Shown piece by piece: positions 1 through 10,632 of a stretch of 64,000 bases of DNA. This stretch comes from Adineta ricciae (Eukaryota > Rotifera > Eurotatoria > Adinetida > Adinetidae), in contig CAJNOJ010000008.1 in NCBI GenBank assembly GCA_905250025.1, positions 806,001 to 870,000 on the forward strand. Reading direction: 5' to 3'. Made by a program: the position numbers and the translations under genes. The notes under the pieces were generated by a model. That model did not search any database. It saw only the letters and a list, made by a program, of their open reading frames with translations, and had not been told where the DNA came from. Numbering within the stretch: position 1 is the first letter of the stretch; the number at the start of each line of letters is the position of its first letter.

Positions 1-690
1 GCTTTGAGAATAACAGTTGCTAATCATCAATGTAGCACGAGCTTGTCGATTGTTCAGATAAGATTGCTTATTGACGTTTTTATCGGGTTCTGATTTTCGA
101 CGCCATTGAAAATATCTATAGCTAATGTCCGAATCTGCACGATACTAAAATCAATCAAAGCATTCGATTTTCGAAAGTTGGACTTCTCGTGTACATACTG
201 TCGCTGTCCAATTGAAAAAATAATCCAAATGTCCAACAATAGCAGTGGTTTTATAGGGTGGCTCTTTGGTTAACAAAACATATCGTTGATGAGCTGAACG
301 TACTTTAGGCATATCGTGCATATGTATGGGCCCGCGTGCATGGAAGATCACTGCATCGCTTGCGCACAATTGTTGTCGATTGGTGGTAACGAGACATCGA
401 TCTGTAGCACAACGTCCTGATGATGTAAATAAATAATTATTGACATAGCGTTCGTTGATCGGCGTGGTAAATATTTTTGTCCAGAAAAGAATTATCTTCG
501 GTTTTTGCTCAGTTTGATTCAAACGTTTCTGACAAGTTAATTGTTGATTTAAATAGAATTTCTGTGCATCGCGATAATCAATCGTGAGTTTAATTTTTAA
601 CGCACTATAAATGAATAGGCAGAGAAGAAGTAGAAATGTTACAAATCGTTTGCATATCGACACAACTCTTGTCAGTCGATAGAAACGCAT
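1..690 (-). CDS. alpha-1,3-fucosyltransferase (GT10), 5' part only
   Basis: Golgi type II membrane enzyme that would transfer fucose from GDP-fucose to N-acetylglucosamine-type acceptors. Exons are 199-690 and 1-144 (54-nt intron, phase 0); the gene runs off the left edge, so the C-terminal GDP-fucose-binding half is not seen. The protein starts with a short basic tail (MRFYRLTRVV), one hydrophobic anchor (FVTFLLLLCLFIYSA) and then the GT10 N-lobe, with a Cys-rich segment, RYVLLTKEPP and, across the splice junction, FNWTATYRADSDI, the GT10 hallmark around NWT-Y-R-DSD. The last visible stretch ends near ISNCYSQS, matching the conserved SNC block. The reading frame continues upstream to 828 without another ATG, so 690 is the best start. 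Family call is firm; exact linkage specificity is unknown. Confidence 0.88.
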
Positions 691-868
691 CGATCTTGGA
701 TACCGATGAAAAATCTGAAAGTAGAGGTACGACAGTCGAATGCTGTTTGCAAATAATAAGGTCGTTTTTATCAGTAGATACGTGAAAAGAAAGGAGAAAA
801 ACGTTATTGACGCATGATTTCTTTTCACTTATCATCACATGGTATATGTGATTGAAGTATTCATAAGA

Positions 869-2265
869 CTATTTATTAAAAGTTCTTTTTGAATGAAGCT
901 GCGGAAGTTTGATGTACTTGTCAGTCGGTGATGCGGTCAGTTTAGTGATACCAGTAGACGGTTCGCAGACACGTTTTGTCTTGCTACGCGTATGAGACGA
1001 TACTTGTTGATCGAAGAGAACTTCATAGATTGCACTACCAATTAGGATACCTCGATTATTTGGGAGAAACCGAACAAAACAAGATACATCACTGAGAATC
1101 TAAACGAGATAGTTTACTTCAATGGACGAAACAAGTATATCGAATAGTTACTTTCAAGCGATATGAACAAATACTGGTAAGAATATTCCATACACGGACC
1201 GTATCATCATCAATACTGGCCAGTACTGAACCAGAATCGTCGCGAAAAACTACTGCATGAATCCATCCTGTGTGGCCATATAGACGAGAATGTATACGAT
1301 ACGTTTCTAGATGCCAAATAATAATCGATTTGTCCCATCCAGCAGATGCCTGTAGACACAAATACATTAGGACAGAAGTTCTTTTCCAAACAAATCTACG
1401 TACGAAATATGGCAGGGAAGAAAAGGCTAATCCTTGAACGTTGTTGGAATGCCCTTGAAGCTTAACTGGTGTTGACGATGGTAACTTATCAAAATCATAT
1501 AGAAAAATATTGTGATCATGAGAACCGGTTATCTAAAATAAGGATACAATTGCTTCGTTCAAACGAAAGAGAAAACGTGTATACCATGATATTCTTATAA
1601 GAATGGAATGCAATTGATTGTACTGCGTTCGTATGATTATCAAAATTATACATTTGTTCTCCTGTCTACAGAACAACAAAAAAGACTTTCTTTTCTTCGA
1701 CAAACCTCCTCCTTACCGTTACACTCCATAGTATTGTTCGACAATCCCAGGAACCACTCGCAACCAAACGACTATTAGATGAAAATTGTACACAATCCGA
1801 TGGATACTGATGCCCTGCAATGATCATGCGTACTCTAACAGTCATAAAAAACCGAGTAGTTTTTACCACTGAGTAAATGCACTAAACCTCCAGTCCGTGT
1901 TTCATACAGTCGGACATCAGTGTCATTTGCACTTGTGGCAAAATATTTGTCGCCATTAGATATTGTTATAGCTCGAATACGACCTTTGAGAAAGAAGAAA
2001 ATCAACATGTTTTAATTTCTATTCATTTGCTTTTACCTGCACGTTGTTGAATTTTCAATGTCAAACGATGATAAACTGTATTCCATATTCGAATATATCC
2101 TTGTATTGAGCCTGTAAGAAGAATTTCGAAATCACATGAAAAGACTAAACAGTTGACTTCGTCTTCATGACCGCCATACAATGCTAAACTACGGTGAGAA
2201 AACATGTTTTTTTGCTGTAATGAGATCTTGAGTTTTGGTGTTTGCTCTTCTGACAAGATTTTCAT
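869..2265 (-). CDS. WD40-repeat beta-propeller protein
   Basis: A 360-residue protein made almost entirely of WD40 repeats, a scaffold fold for protein-protein contacts. Exons: 2037-2265, 1867-1983, 1717-1814, 1585-1665, 1404-1532, 1152-1349, 869-1099; all phases agree and introns are 49-53 nt. Repeat signatures run in order: GGHEDEV..IRIWNT, GRIRAIT..VRLYET, GHQYPSD..TILWSV, NHTNAVQ..IFLYDF, GHSNNVQ..IIIWHL, GHTGWIH..VRVWNI. A low-complexity tail of about 50 residues follows. No extra domain (F-box, SOCS, LisH) is visible, so a specific orthologue cannot be named. The start ATG at 2265 gives 20 residues before the first repeat; a further 5' exon cannot be excluded. Confidence 0.82.
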
Positions 2266-2765
2266 CGTTAACAAAGAACAAACAAAACAAATGTCAATCA
2301 TATATTTCCCTCTTCTCGTTATTTCTATCGTTCGAAACACTATCACAAGGAACAAAAAACATCTCGATACCTTCTCATCGATTGAAGTAATTGTCTACTC
2401 AAGTGTATTAACACAAGTTAATCACATACGAACCTTAATGCGCATAATAACGATCGTCCAAAAAGAAGAAATATCGGATGGCCCTCGATCAAGATCACGA
2501 ACGAACGAAAGTTCTGCATTCTATTGTACTTCAATTCCTATCATGATCGCTAAATAAACAAATCTCTTCTTCAATTATACCGTATCTCAAACAATCCAAT
2601 GAATGACTCATCTGACAAAACGTTCAAATACTTTCTCCAATAAATTCCATTATTATAAAGCGCCATCTTTCATCGTTTATTAGCATACAATCACATTTTT
2701 CTCTCTTTCCCTTTCTAAATGACATTACTTCTTCGAAGTTAATAAATCAAACGTCGTCATATTAG
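2266..2765. other. intergenic, WD40 gene / LRR gene
   Basis: Lies between two minus-strand genes. It holds the 5' flank of the WD40 gene and the 3' flank of the LRR gene; an AATAAA on the minus strand near 2676-2681 is the likely poly(A) signal of the latter. No supported gene. Confidence 0.5.
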
Positions 2766-4367
2766 TTACACAGACAAGCGCTCCTCAACGATAGCTGTCT
2801 GAGGATTCTCCACCGGTTGTTCCATAGTAAGAACAGTATTACGCCGACGTCGTATTTGGTAGACACCGTATCCAAGTGACAGCATCACTAATAAAACGAC
2901 GACTACGCCAGCGACGACAGCACCAAATGCATAATCTCCAAGATCGTTATCTCCATCAGATGTATCAGGTTTTTGTGCACCAATTTGACAATTCGACACG
3001 GATATTTGTGCTTGAATATTACATCGTTGTCGAGAGGAGTCAAGTAAACATGCTGGATGTGACATGGAGTTGTTAATTCTTGTTTCTGGTACTGTATCCC
3101 GATAGAATAATTCCACAATACAATTGCATGGATGTGACTGATCGAGAAACAGGTTGAGTAGGCTAGGTGCATTTTTGTATACAGTAAAATAAGAACAGAA
3201 GTTTTCGTCGGTCAAGTGCTGACCACGTAAGTAAATATCGACAAATCGAGTTGTTGTTTGACTCAATTTTGTCAAAACATCAATAATCATTGTTTCAGTT
3301 AAATTTGTATAAGAAATATCGAGTGAAGTTAGGTTCGTCAAGTTTGGAAAAAAGCTTTTGAATAAATTTTCGTCATCGTCACCGAGATAACCTCCGGAAA
3401 GATCAATCTTTTGTAAAAATGGCAGCATTTTCAGCATATTCGAACGAAGAAATAAGTCCAACTGTTGATTTTTCAAAGCTAAATCTTTTGTGTAACTATA
3501 TGGAAGCCAGTCGTAGTTCGCATCAACCATTTTGATCGAATTGTCACTTATATCTACTTTATTCAATTTCATTAACACGCCATCGACTATAGCTGGTGGG
3601 AAACTTTCCAAATTTGAGTTGTTGGTCAAGATGAACTCTTCGAGAATAAGTGACCATGCTTGAAATGTATGTGCATCGATGCTCTGAAGACCTGTGGTGG
3701 AGATCTCCAAAGATTTTATTGTGGGTAAAAATGATGGTACGGTTTTGCTGGTTAACTGTGTGAAAGACGGGGAATTTCGAAGGATTAGTTTGTTAACGGT
3801 AGTGTTGGATGATAGATTGGAAAAACTCGTTAGATTACATTGGTCGAATAGCAGAACATCGATTTGAAGGTTATTGCCGAATGCATTTGTATCAAACGTT
3901 GAGTGTCCATTGAAAGTATTCAGGTTCAAGAAATGTAAACGGTGAATTTTAATCTGATTGAATGCATTCGGTTTTATGGTGATATCTGTTACCGTACCGG
4001 CCTCTCCAATCTCAATGGATAACTGCGAACTATTCGGTAGGCTAATCGTCTCGGAGAATGTGTCAGATTCAATCGTTGATACGTTCAGTAATTTAATCGT
4101 AAACGTTTCATTTGCCGGAAAGGTCAAATTGTAAAACGTGTACGCTTGAATTTGTTCGAAATTCAGAAAGACATAGGTATTAACTGGTGGAAAACATGAT
4201 ATATCCGGGGTAGGCAATGTGATATTGTTTTGTGCGAATTTACTGTTACATGTGATGGTCATTAGGTGGCCATTGTAACGACAGAGAGGGTTCTTTTGAC
4301 AACTGGATTGAATCGAGTCGAATTGCGAAATTAGAACAAAAATGAGTAAGGTTAAAGGCAACATCAT
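2766..4367 (-). CDS. single-pass LRR-type cell-surface protein
   Basis: An intronless gene for a type I membrane protein of about 533 residues. It begins with a signal peptide (MMLPLTLLIFVLISQF), has a Cys-containing N-cap (SCQKNPLCRYNG), irregular leucine-rich repeats with many NxT/NxS sites, a Cys-rich C-cap (HPCNCIV followed by two further Cys) and one transmembrane helix (YAFGAVVAGVVVVLLVMLSL) with a basic stop-transfer YQIRRRRN and a short cytoplasmic tail. This is the layout of LRR receptors and adhesion proteins, but the tail has no signalling domain such as TIR. An in-frame ATG 90 nt upstream (4457) would put 30 hydrophilic residues before the signal peptide, so 4367 is preferred. Ligand and role unknown. 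Confidence 0.75.
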   Translation of the reverse strand: MMLPLTLLIFVLISQFDSIQSSCQKNPLCRYNGHLMTITCNSKFAQNNITLPTPDISCFPPVNTYVFLNFEQIQAYTFYNLTFPANETFTIKLLNVSTIESDTFSETISLPNSSQLSIEIGEAGTVTDITIKPNAFNQIKIHRLHFLNLNTFNGHSTFDTNAFGNNLQIDVLLFDQCNLTSFSNLSSNTTVNKLILRNSPSFTQLTSKTVPSFLPTIKSLEISTTGLQSIDAHTFQAWSLILEEFILTNNSNLESFPPAIVDGVLMKLNKVDISDNSIKMVDANYDWLPYSYTKDLALKNQQLDLFLRSNMLKMLPFLQKIDLSGGYLGDDDENLFKSFFPNLTNLTSLDISYTNLTETMIIDVLTKLSQTTTRFVDIYLRGQHLTDENFCSYFTVYKNAPSLLNLFLDQSHPCNCIVELFYRDTVPETRINNSMSHPACLLDSSRQRCNIQAQISVSNCQIGAQKPDTSDGDNDLGDYAFGAVVAGVVVVLLVMLSLGYGVYQIRRRRNTVLTMEQPVENPQTAIVEERLSV

Positions 4368-4909
4368 GGTCGATGAATGAAAAGATTGTGAAATGAAACT
4401 TTGTCTTTTAGATCTGTTTTTGTCTTCGTTATCAAAAAGCAAACTTTGAAACATCATGGACGTTCGTCTCTTTACAACGTAACGTGATTATTTGTTAACA
4501 AAAGGGATCGTATGGCTCAACTTCATGAACCTTTCCTTCATCATTAAAATGCATTTTTTATTAATGTCTATGCCGAAACTAAGACATGGAAAGTAGGTGG
4601 AAGTAAGGATAGGATAGGATAGAATTTAGATTAGTTAATTTATTTGATCCATCGAGTTTCATTTGATTAACGTCATTGGTTATATTACACTCACGCAAAC
4701 GATATATACATGACTGTAAGTTTCCTATGTGAGCAAAAGTGTTGAATTGCGATACCATACTGACGAAATCTGATGAGAGATCTTGAGAAACACAGATCAT
4801 CTAGTTTTGTTCCTCATAGGTATATATATATATAGATGTTTTAAAGGTCTCTTAGCTTTGTATCGAAGAACGACGACATACAGAAATTCCTCTTTCTTGT
4901 ATTTTTAAA
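4368..4909. other. intergenic between divergent genes
   Basis: Shared 5' flank of the minus-strand LRR gene and the plus-strand neuropeptide gene. Apart from a TATA-like tract near its right end it holds nothing I can support; open frames here lack splice or homology support. Confidence 0.5.
4821..4834 (+). promoter_or_regulatory. TATA-like box of neuropeptide gene 1
   Basis: An alternating TA tract 76 nt before the ATG at 4910, the right place for a TATA box with a short 5' leader. Position-based inference only. Confidence 0.4.
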
Positions 4910-5282
4910 ATGAGCAAGGTAAGAAACAAAGAGTGACCAATGCTTGTTGTCTTCTAAGGCAATTTTCTTCATTTTTAAGCTCGAAACCTCAGTTTCCACA
5001 TCATGTTTCCGTCTTACTGCCTTCTTATTTTTATTCATTGTCATTGTATCGGCAAGAAACATCGATAGTTTATCAATTTATGAAGACGGTAATGATAATG
5101 ATCTGACACCGGACGCTTTTTTCTTATCGAAATCCATAAATAATCGTGCTGAACGGTCACAAATCAATGACTATGGACTCCAATATGGTCGATATCATCT
5201 ACCATTTTATAAAAAGCGTACCATTCCAATTGAATTACAAAAGGCTCTGTATGCTCATGGAATTGTCGGCCGACGACGTTAA
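4910..5282 (+). CDS. neuropeptide-like precursor 1 (amidated C-terminal peptide)
   Basis: A 103-residue secreted precursor. Exon 1 is only 9 nt (4910-4918, ATG AGC AAG before gtaaga); exon 2 is 4980-5282. Splicing gives MSKLETSVST followed by a hydrophobic core (LTAFLFLFIVIVSA), a good signal peptide. The precursor then has an acidic spacer and ends in a dibasic KKR site, a 16-residue peptide TIPIELQKALYAHGIV and G-RRR. Gly before basic residues is the standard amidation signal, so the product should be an alpha-amidated 16-mer, one copy per precursor. Only this end is shared with the second gene at 12.5 kb, which supports it as the bioactive part. I do not recognise the peptide family. AATAAA lies at 5333. 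Confidence 0.82.
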
Positions 5283-5511
5283 CATCCCGAATGAACTAAA
5301 TATTTTATTTCTTTTAAACATCAGTGAAATGAAATAAATAAACAGAATCTCAAGAATAGAAAGTTTCAATGTAAAAATGTTCACGTTTGTCTCTCTTACC
5401 GATCTATTCTATGCTGCCCTCTCTCGAAAGGTGTACACATAGCAACGGGATTCCTGGGTTTCTAGTTATGGTTGTAGATTGACAGACTGACAGACATATG
5501 ATTTGAAAAGC

Positions 5512-7290
5512 ATGTCGAGCAAGTGAGCGATTGTTCGATACAATCATTTGTACTTTGTTTTGTATTTCGTAGGATAAGAAGTCGTTCGCTGAGTCAGGAT
5601 CGTCAACGGCGTTCGAGTTTAACAACTGATCAAGTAACACATCCTACAAATGTATCCAGTCGTAATCAGCATCGAATCTATTCGGGTATCGACCTACGAA
5701 CGCCAAAACAAAAAATTGAAGATTTAGAAAAGGATTTACTCGACTGTCAACACCCACCGGATGTATGTTAACATTCTACATTGGATTCTTTACAACTCTT
5801 TTCTCGTATTTAGTCTGATGAATACCTCAGTCAACTTATTCTTATGCAAGTCTATAAAAATTTGGAGTACGGAGATATTTCGATAGAAAATGCCCGTGCT
5901 TACATAAGTCTCAGCGAATTCTATTTCAACCGAAAGAAGAATTTTCTAGTTCAAGCTAAATCTCATGCTCTCAGTGCGCGACAAATTCTTGAGCAATTAA
6001 AAATCAAGCCCAGCGATGAAAATCTTCTCACCAATCGTCTCGCTTACGATATCTACTTTCTTCTACTCAAATGCTCGTTCAATGCCAAGCGAGAAAGCAA
6101 ATCAACAAGAAACAAACACATCTTATCCATTGATAAAACGCATATTGATCATGATATGCAACTAATCGAAAAATATTTAGAAAAATTAAAACAACTGATG
6201 CACAGAGATGATTACGATCAAATCAATATGAAATATTTAATGATTAAATTCGATATAATTACCACGCAGAACTTCAAAGAATGCTACAATCGAATGGAAG
6301 ATTTAATTTATCAATTGACAGAATATATCGAAAAGTTTTACTCTCACGAGCAAATGAAACGAAAGATTGATCTGTATCTACGTTCGGGATCGTACTTCAC
6401 TCATTTTCAAGAGAAAACATCCGATGGGCTAAGATATTTTCACAAAGCAGTGGAATTAGCTGAACGACAGGAAAATTTGACATCATCGGTTGCAAATAAA
6501 CATCAATTAGCGAAGGCAATTTTAGAGCGAAGTATCGGCAAAGTACGAGCAGATCATTTCACAGGTATAGAAAAACGAGTTTTTGTTCATAAATATCTTT
6601 ATTATTTCACAGATGAACTCGAAAAAGACTTTCGAAAAGCGATCGAATTATACAAGGAACCAAGTCACGAAATAACTAAGAATGTTTTAAAAGTTATTGA
6701 TGAATTGGCTGTTTATTATACCAAAGTTAGAAACTATCAGGTACTTTGCGCGTTATGAAAGAGATATTCACTCATTTGAGCAATTTAGGATGCATTGAAT
6801 ATTCTTTGTGAAACTCTATCGGATAAAAAGCGGTTATTTGGTGAGTTTTCCGAAGAAGTCATTCAAACAGAATCACGGATTGGTGCAATTTATTTACGAG
6901 AAGGGGAATGTTTAAATGCTGCAGAACATTTCAAAGTCGTAAGAACGGATTAGTTTTACTTGATGAAAGAAAAGAACGATTATCTCTTTTGTGTCATAGT
7001 GTCTTGATTTACAAGAGTTTGTTTACGGTTCAAACGATCCGCGCACGTCGGAAACGCGAAGTACAGTCGACCTTTTGAAAAAGTAACTCTTCGTGTCCGT
7101 TTTGCGACATAATAAACTTCGCTCTTCTAGAGATCCAATGGTATGTCGAACATTTTTTGCCCGAACGGACGACGGTAAACGTCAAGACCGACCAGCGTTT
7201 CGAACGATAAATCGAATATCTTACGAAAATCAAGATCTCCAATTGATACAAACTATGAATCATAAGCCACCGATGATCCCGAAGATATAA
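5512..7290 (+). CDS. TTC23: TTC23-like tetratricopeptide protein
   Basis: A 506-residue all-helical TPR protein. Exons: 5512-5522 (11 nt), 5573-5762, 5814-6740, 6789-6938, 7000-7082, 7131-7290, all in phase. After a basic, disordered N-terminus comes a TPR array: YGDISIENARAYISLSEFYF..QAKSHALSA near residue 90, typical of TTC23/TTC23L, and near the end VYGSNDPRTSETRSTVDLL, the kinesin-light-chain-type TPR ending. In vertebrates TTC23 sits at the base of primary cilia with the EvC complex; a ciliary role here is inferred from family only. The C-terminal 53 residues, after the last intron, are basic and unstructured. Orthology to TTC23 versus TTC23L is not resolved. Confidence 0.72.
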
Positions 7291-7659
7291 CTGTTGTCAT
7301 CTGTCTCGTTTGTAAAAGTGTTTAGTAAAACAACTTTTAAAGATTAGTAGACATTTCGTCATCAAGGATAATTGTCACTGACGTCATGGGAAGAAAAATC
7401 AATGCGTGAATAGTTTCGATATTGTATGAATAAAGAAAGCAAGAGACATGATTCACCACTGATTCTGTTCCTTCGTCGCCAGCTTGATTCATTCTAAACA
7501 AATACACTACTCTCGTCAATTTGATAAGAACATATTCTATGATGTCATACGAAACACGAATAATTTTTTTTTCTCGCATATATATTTAAGCTCTATCAAA
7601 AGTCCAGATATCATCATACACTCCTAAGTCTCAAATTTGAAAACACACCGACCAGAACA
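7291..7659. other. intergenic, 5' flank of C2 gene
   Basis: Ends with a TATA-like element and short leader of the C2-domain gene. Minus-strand open frames in it look like chance. Confidence 0.5.
7578..7589 (+). promoter_or_regulatory. TATA-like box of C2 gene
   Basis: A catatatatttaag motif about 75 nt before the ATG at 7660, suiting a core promoter with a short 5' UTR. Position-based inference. Confidence 0.4.
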
Positions 7660-8095
7660 ATGCCAACTGGTACACTTGAAGTAATCATTGTCGAAGGACG
7701 TCATCTGAAAGATCGAGACCTTATCGGACAAAACGATGCGTATGTTGAAATCTATTTGGACAAAAAGTACAAACAACGCACAACAACTATATCTAATTCA
7801 AACAATCCAGTATGGAATGAACGTTTTACATTTAATATACACAAAAATGAGGATACAATTCATTTTGATGTGTATGATGCTGATCTCGTTGGACGAGATT
7901 CGATTGGCAATGGCAAAGTCAAATTGAAACATGTGTTCGATGACAATCGATTTGACGAATGGGTTAAACTTCCAGCGCATCTCGGTCTAGGCTCACATGG
8001 CGAAATTCACGTTATTATGAATTTTATTGTAAGTTCCATCGATCTTGATGCTCAAGCATAATCTTTATTCTTTCATTTCTGTTTAGCCTGGTTAG
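7660..8095 (+). CDS. single C2-domain protein
   Basis: A 125-residue protein that is one complete C2 domain and nothing else. It should bind phospholipid membranes in response to calcium. Residues for Ca2+ sites are present: Asp in KDRDLIGQNDAYVEI and the second loop DVYDADLVGRDSIG. Strand order (GTLEVIIVEG at the N-terminus, NPVWNERFTF in the middle) resembles small type-II C2 proteins such as plant SRC2/elicitor-responsive proteins. Exon 1 is 7660-8028; a perfect donor gtaagt and acceptor ttctgtttag lead to a 9-nt last exon (8087-8095) encoding Pro-Gly-stop. Reading through the donor instead would add ten unrelated residues. Poly(A) signal AATAAA at 8161. Confidence 0.85.
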
Positions 8096-8273
8096 ATTCA
8101 ACAATGCTATCAATATTGACTGTAACCTTTTGTAAATTGTCCTTTTTGTGCGATTATCAAAATAAACAAGTATTATTATCAATAGAAAGAAAGCACGCAT
8201 TATGATAACAATGTGAAACCAAACCGATAATGAGAATCAGCTTTTCTTATCTTTAACAAGCACGAAATAGATT

Positions 8274-10632
8274 TTACTTTGTGCGATTCGATACGTTTCT
8301 CTCTAATATTTTTGTTAAACTCATTGACATTGATGCACTAATGTTACTGCACTCGATACTCAGCCTTGTTAGTATCTATATTGAATGACAAGGTATTAGA
8401 AATTAACGATGATAATGTAATTACCATATTATTTTGAAGAGCATCAAGTAAATATTGCGCACTTTGGTCACTAATTTCGTTCATATCGAGATCTAATGAT
8501 TCGAGTGTCTAGAATCGATATAAATTCATGTGAGAAAACAGAATCGATTTTCCCTACCCTGTTCGTTTGTAAAGCGTTCGCTAAAAATTTGATTCCTTTG
8601 TCGCGTAGATAATTATCTCGGAGATTTAAGCATTTGAGAGACTATTGATGAGAATAGAATTATTTTTGAAAAGAAGCAATTAGTCCTACTGTATTCGTTT
8701 GTAGTGCATTCGATAAATACAAAAGTCCTTTACATCCGATTTTGTTCTTCTGAAGATTTAATACCGTAAGTGTCTATAAAAATTCTTACATATTTAACAA
8801 GAGACATGCGCGCACACACACATAGTTCGTACGCTATTAGTTAGCAAAGCATATGCCAGATGTTTGACGCTTTCGTCTTCGATTTGATTTATGGAAAGAA
8901 TCATGTGCGTCAATGTCTGTAACAAACAATCATGAAATGGGTAGGGAGACATGAAGTAAAAGTAATGATATTCTATTACCGTATTCGATGCTAATGCCTT
9001 CGCGAGGTATTTCAGTCCATCATTGCCGATTAAATTTGCTCGTAAATTCAGTGTCGTGACGGTCTATATTCGAAAAGCTAAAATAACTCACAAAGAATAG
9101 CGAAATCTCCAATACTCGGTTCTTTTCTAAGACTTTAGCTAAATAGCTCGCAGCTTCATTATCAATTTGATTGCCTTGTAAATCAACTATGGTAATTGTC
9201 TATGCAATATCAAAGTAGAAAAGATGAGGAAACGGAAATGTTGTTAGACATACTGTATTACTTTCTAATGCATCTGCTAGATGCTGAATTCCCAGAGAAC
9301 CAATTCGATTCATTTGAAGGCCCAACGTCTGCAAGGTCTATGATTATTTCATTGTTAATATTATTAGTCAATTGTGACATATGTTCTTCCTCTCAAAAGT
9401 CATGTAACCTACGGTATTGATCTTCAATGCGTTAGCCAAATCTTGCATTCCTTCGTCATGAATATCATTCGCTTGCAGATTCAATGTAATAAGTGTCTAT
9501 GAATAAATCATTATACTAATTATCGAAGTAACTTTATGCGTTGCACCTTGTTCTTCGGCAATATCATACTGAGTTGTTGAACTGCTAGATCTCCAATCTT
9601 ACACACGTTGAGGTTCAATTCAACAAGTGTCTATATACAAAAATGATTTCTACGATAAATGATCGATTAGTCAAACCGTATTGCATTGTAATGCTCTACT
9701 CAAGGCTTGCGATCCACGAAAACCGATCTTATTCTGATGAAGATCAAGTTTTGTTAATGTCTACAACAAGACACACTATACTCACATCGGAAAATAAACA
9801 TTCCATTCTTTACCTTATTAGTTTCTAACATGTTCGCCAAATATTCAACTCCTTCGTCATCAATGTTGTTCAATGGAAGATTCAGTGCTAGAAGAGTCTA
9901 CATGAATGAAAACATCCACTAAGGCAACAGTAATTGATGCTTTGTACTTCATTGTTTTGTAATAGATCAGCGAAACATCTCGCACCTTCATTATTGATCT
10001 GATTGTCAAAAAGATCGATGATTTTCAATGTCTATAAATAAGATTTCATAAACAAATAGATTTGCTTATATATCGTATTACGTGATTGTCTTTTAAAGCA
10101 TTAGTTAGACATTGGGCTCCGACGCAGCTTATTTGACCGCAATAGAGATTTAATACTGTTAATGTCTATCAAGTTGGGAAGTGTAAAAGTGCATATTTTA
10201 ACAAAGTTTTGTCTTACGAGGTTATTTCTCAGAATATTAGCGATGTAATGCACATTGCCGTCATTTATATGATTGTAATGAAAAGTAAGACTTTCAATCG
10301 TCTATAGGAGATAAATGTAAAGTACACAAGATCGAATGTTTTAACTATTACCAAATTTGTTTGCAATGCATCGGAAAGATTTCGTAAAGTTCGTTCGTCC
10401 AATCTCTTACTCGATAGATCCACTTTAGTAAACGTCTATACAGAGTCAAATGAACAATGTTTACCCAAGAAAACATTACCTGATATCGATAGTATGAATC
10501 TGTGATTACATTGAATCGTTTACAAACATTGCGAACTGAAGTCAGAATTATTAATTCATCAAGTTGATCGAGAATTCGATAAACAAGTTCAATTGGTAAT
10601 GTCGCCAAACATGGAGGTATTTCGTTAGTCAT
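8274..10632 (-). CDS. F-box / leucine-rich-repeat protein, one repeat per exon
   Basis: Predicted substrate receptor of an SCF ubiquitin ligase. Exon 1 (10480-10632) encodes an F-box (LPIELVYRILDQLDELIILT..VCKRF). Then follow 15 exons of exactly 84 nt, all phase 0, each one 28-residue ribonuclease-inhibitor-type LRR starting with Thr or Ser: 10352-10435, 10218-10301, 10082-10165, 9948-10031, 9814-9897, 9677-9760, 9547-9630, 9413-9496, 9254-9337, 9116-9199, 8980-9063, 8833-8916, 8690-8773, 8558-8641, 8425-8508. The last exon (8274-8375) holds a degenerate repeat and the stop. Total 504 residues. A typical unit is TLTVLNLQKNKIGCKGLLYL. A splice acceptor (gaattgtag) touches the ATG, suggesting trans-splicing. 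Substrate unknown. Confidence 0.88.

Noticed and set aside
7337..7579. Minus-strand 80-residue frame upstream of the C2 gene
   Set aside because: Overlaps the promoter, has no domain and no splice or poly(A) support.
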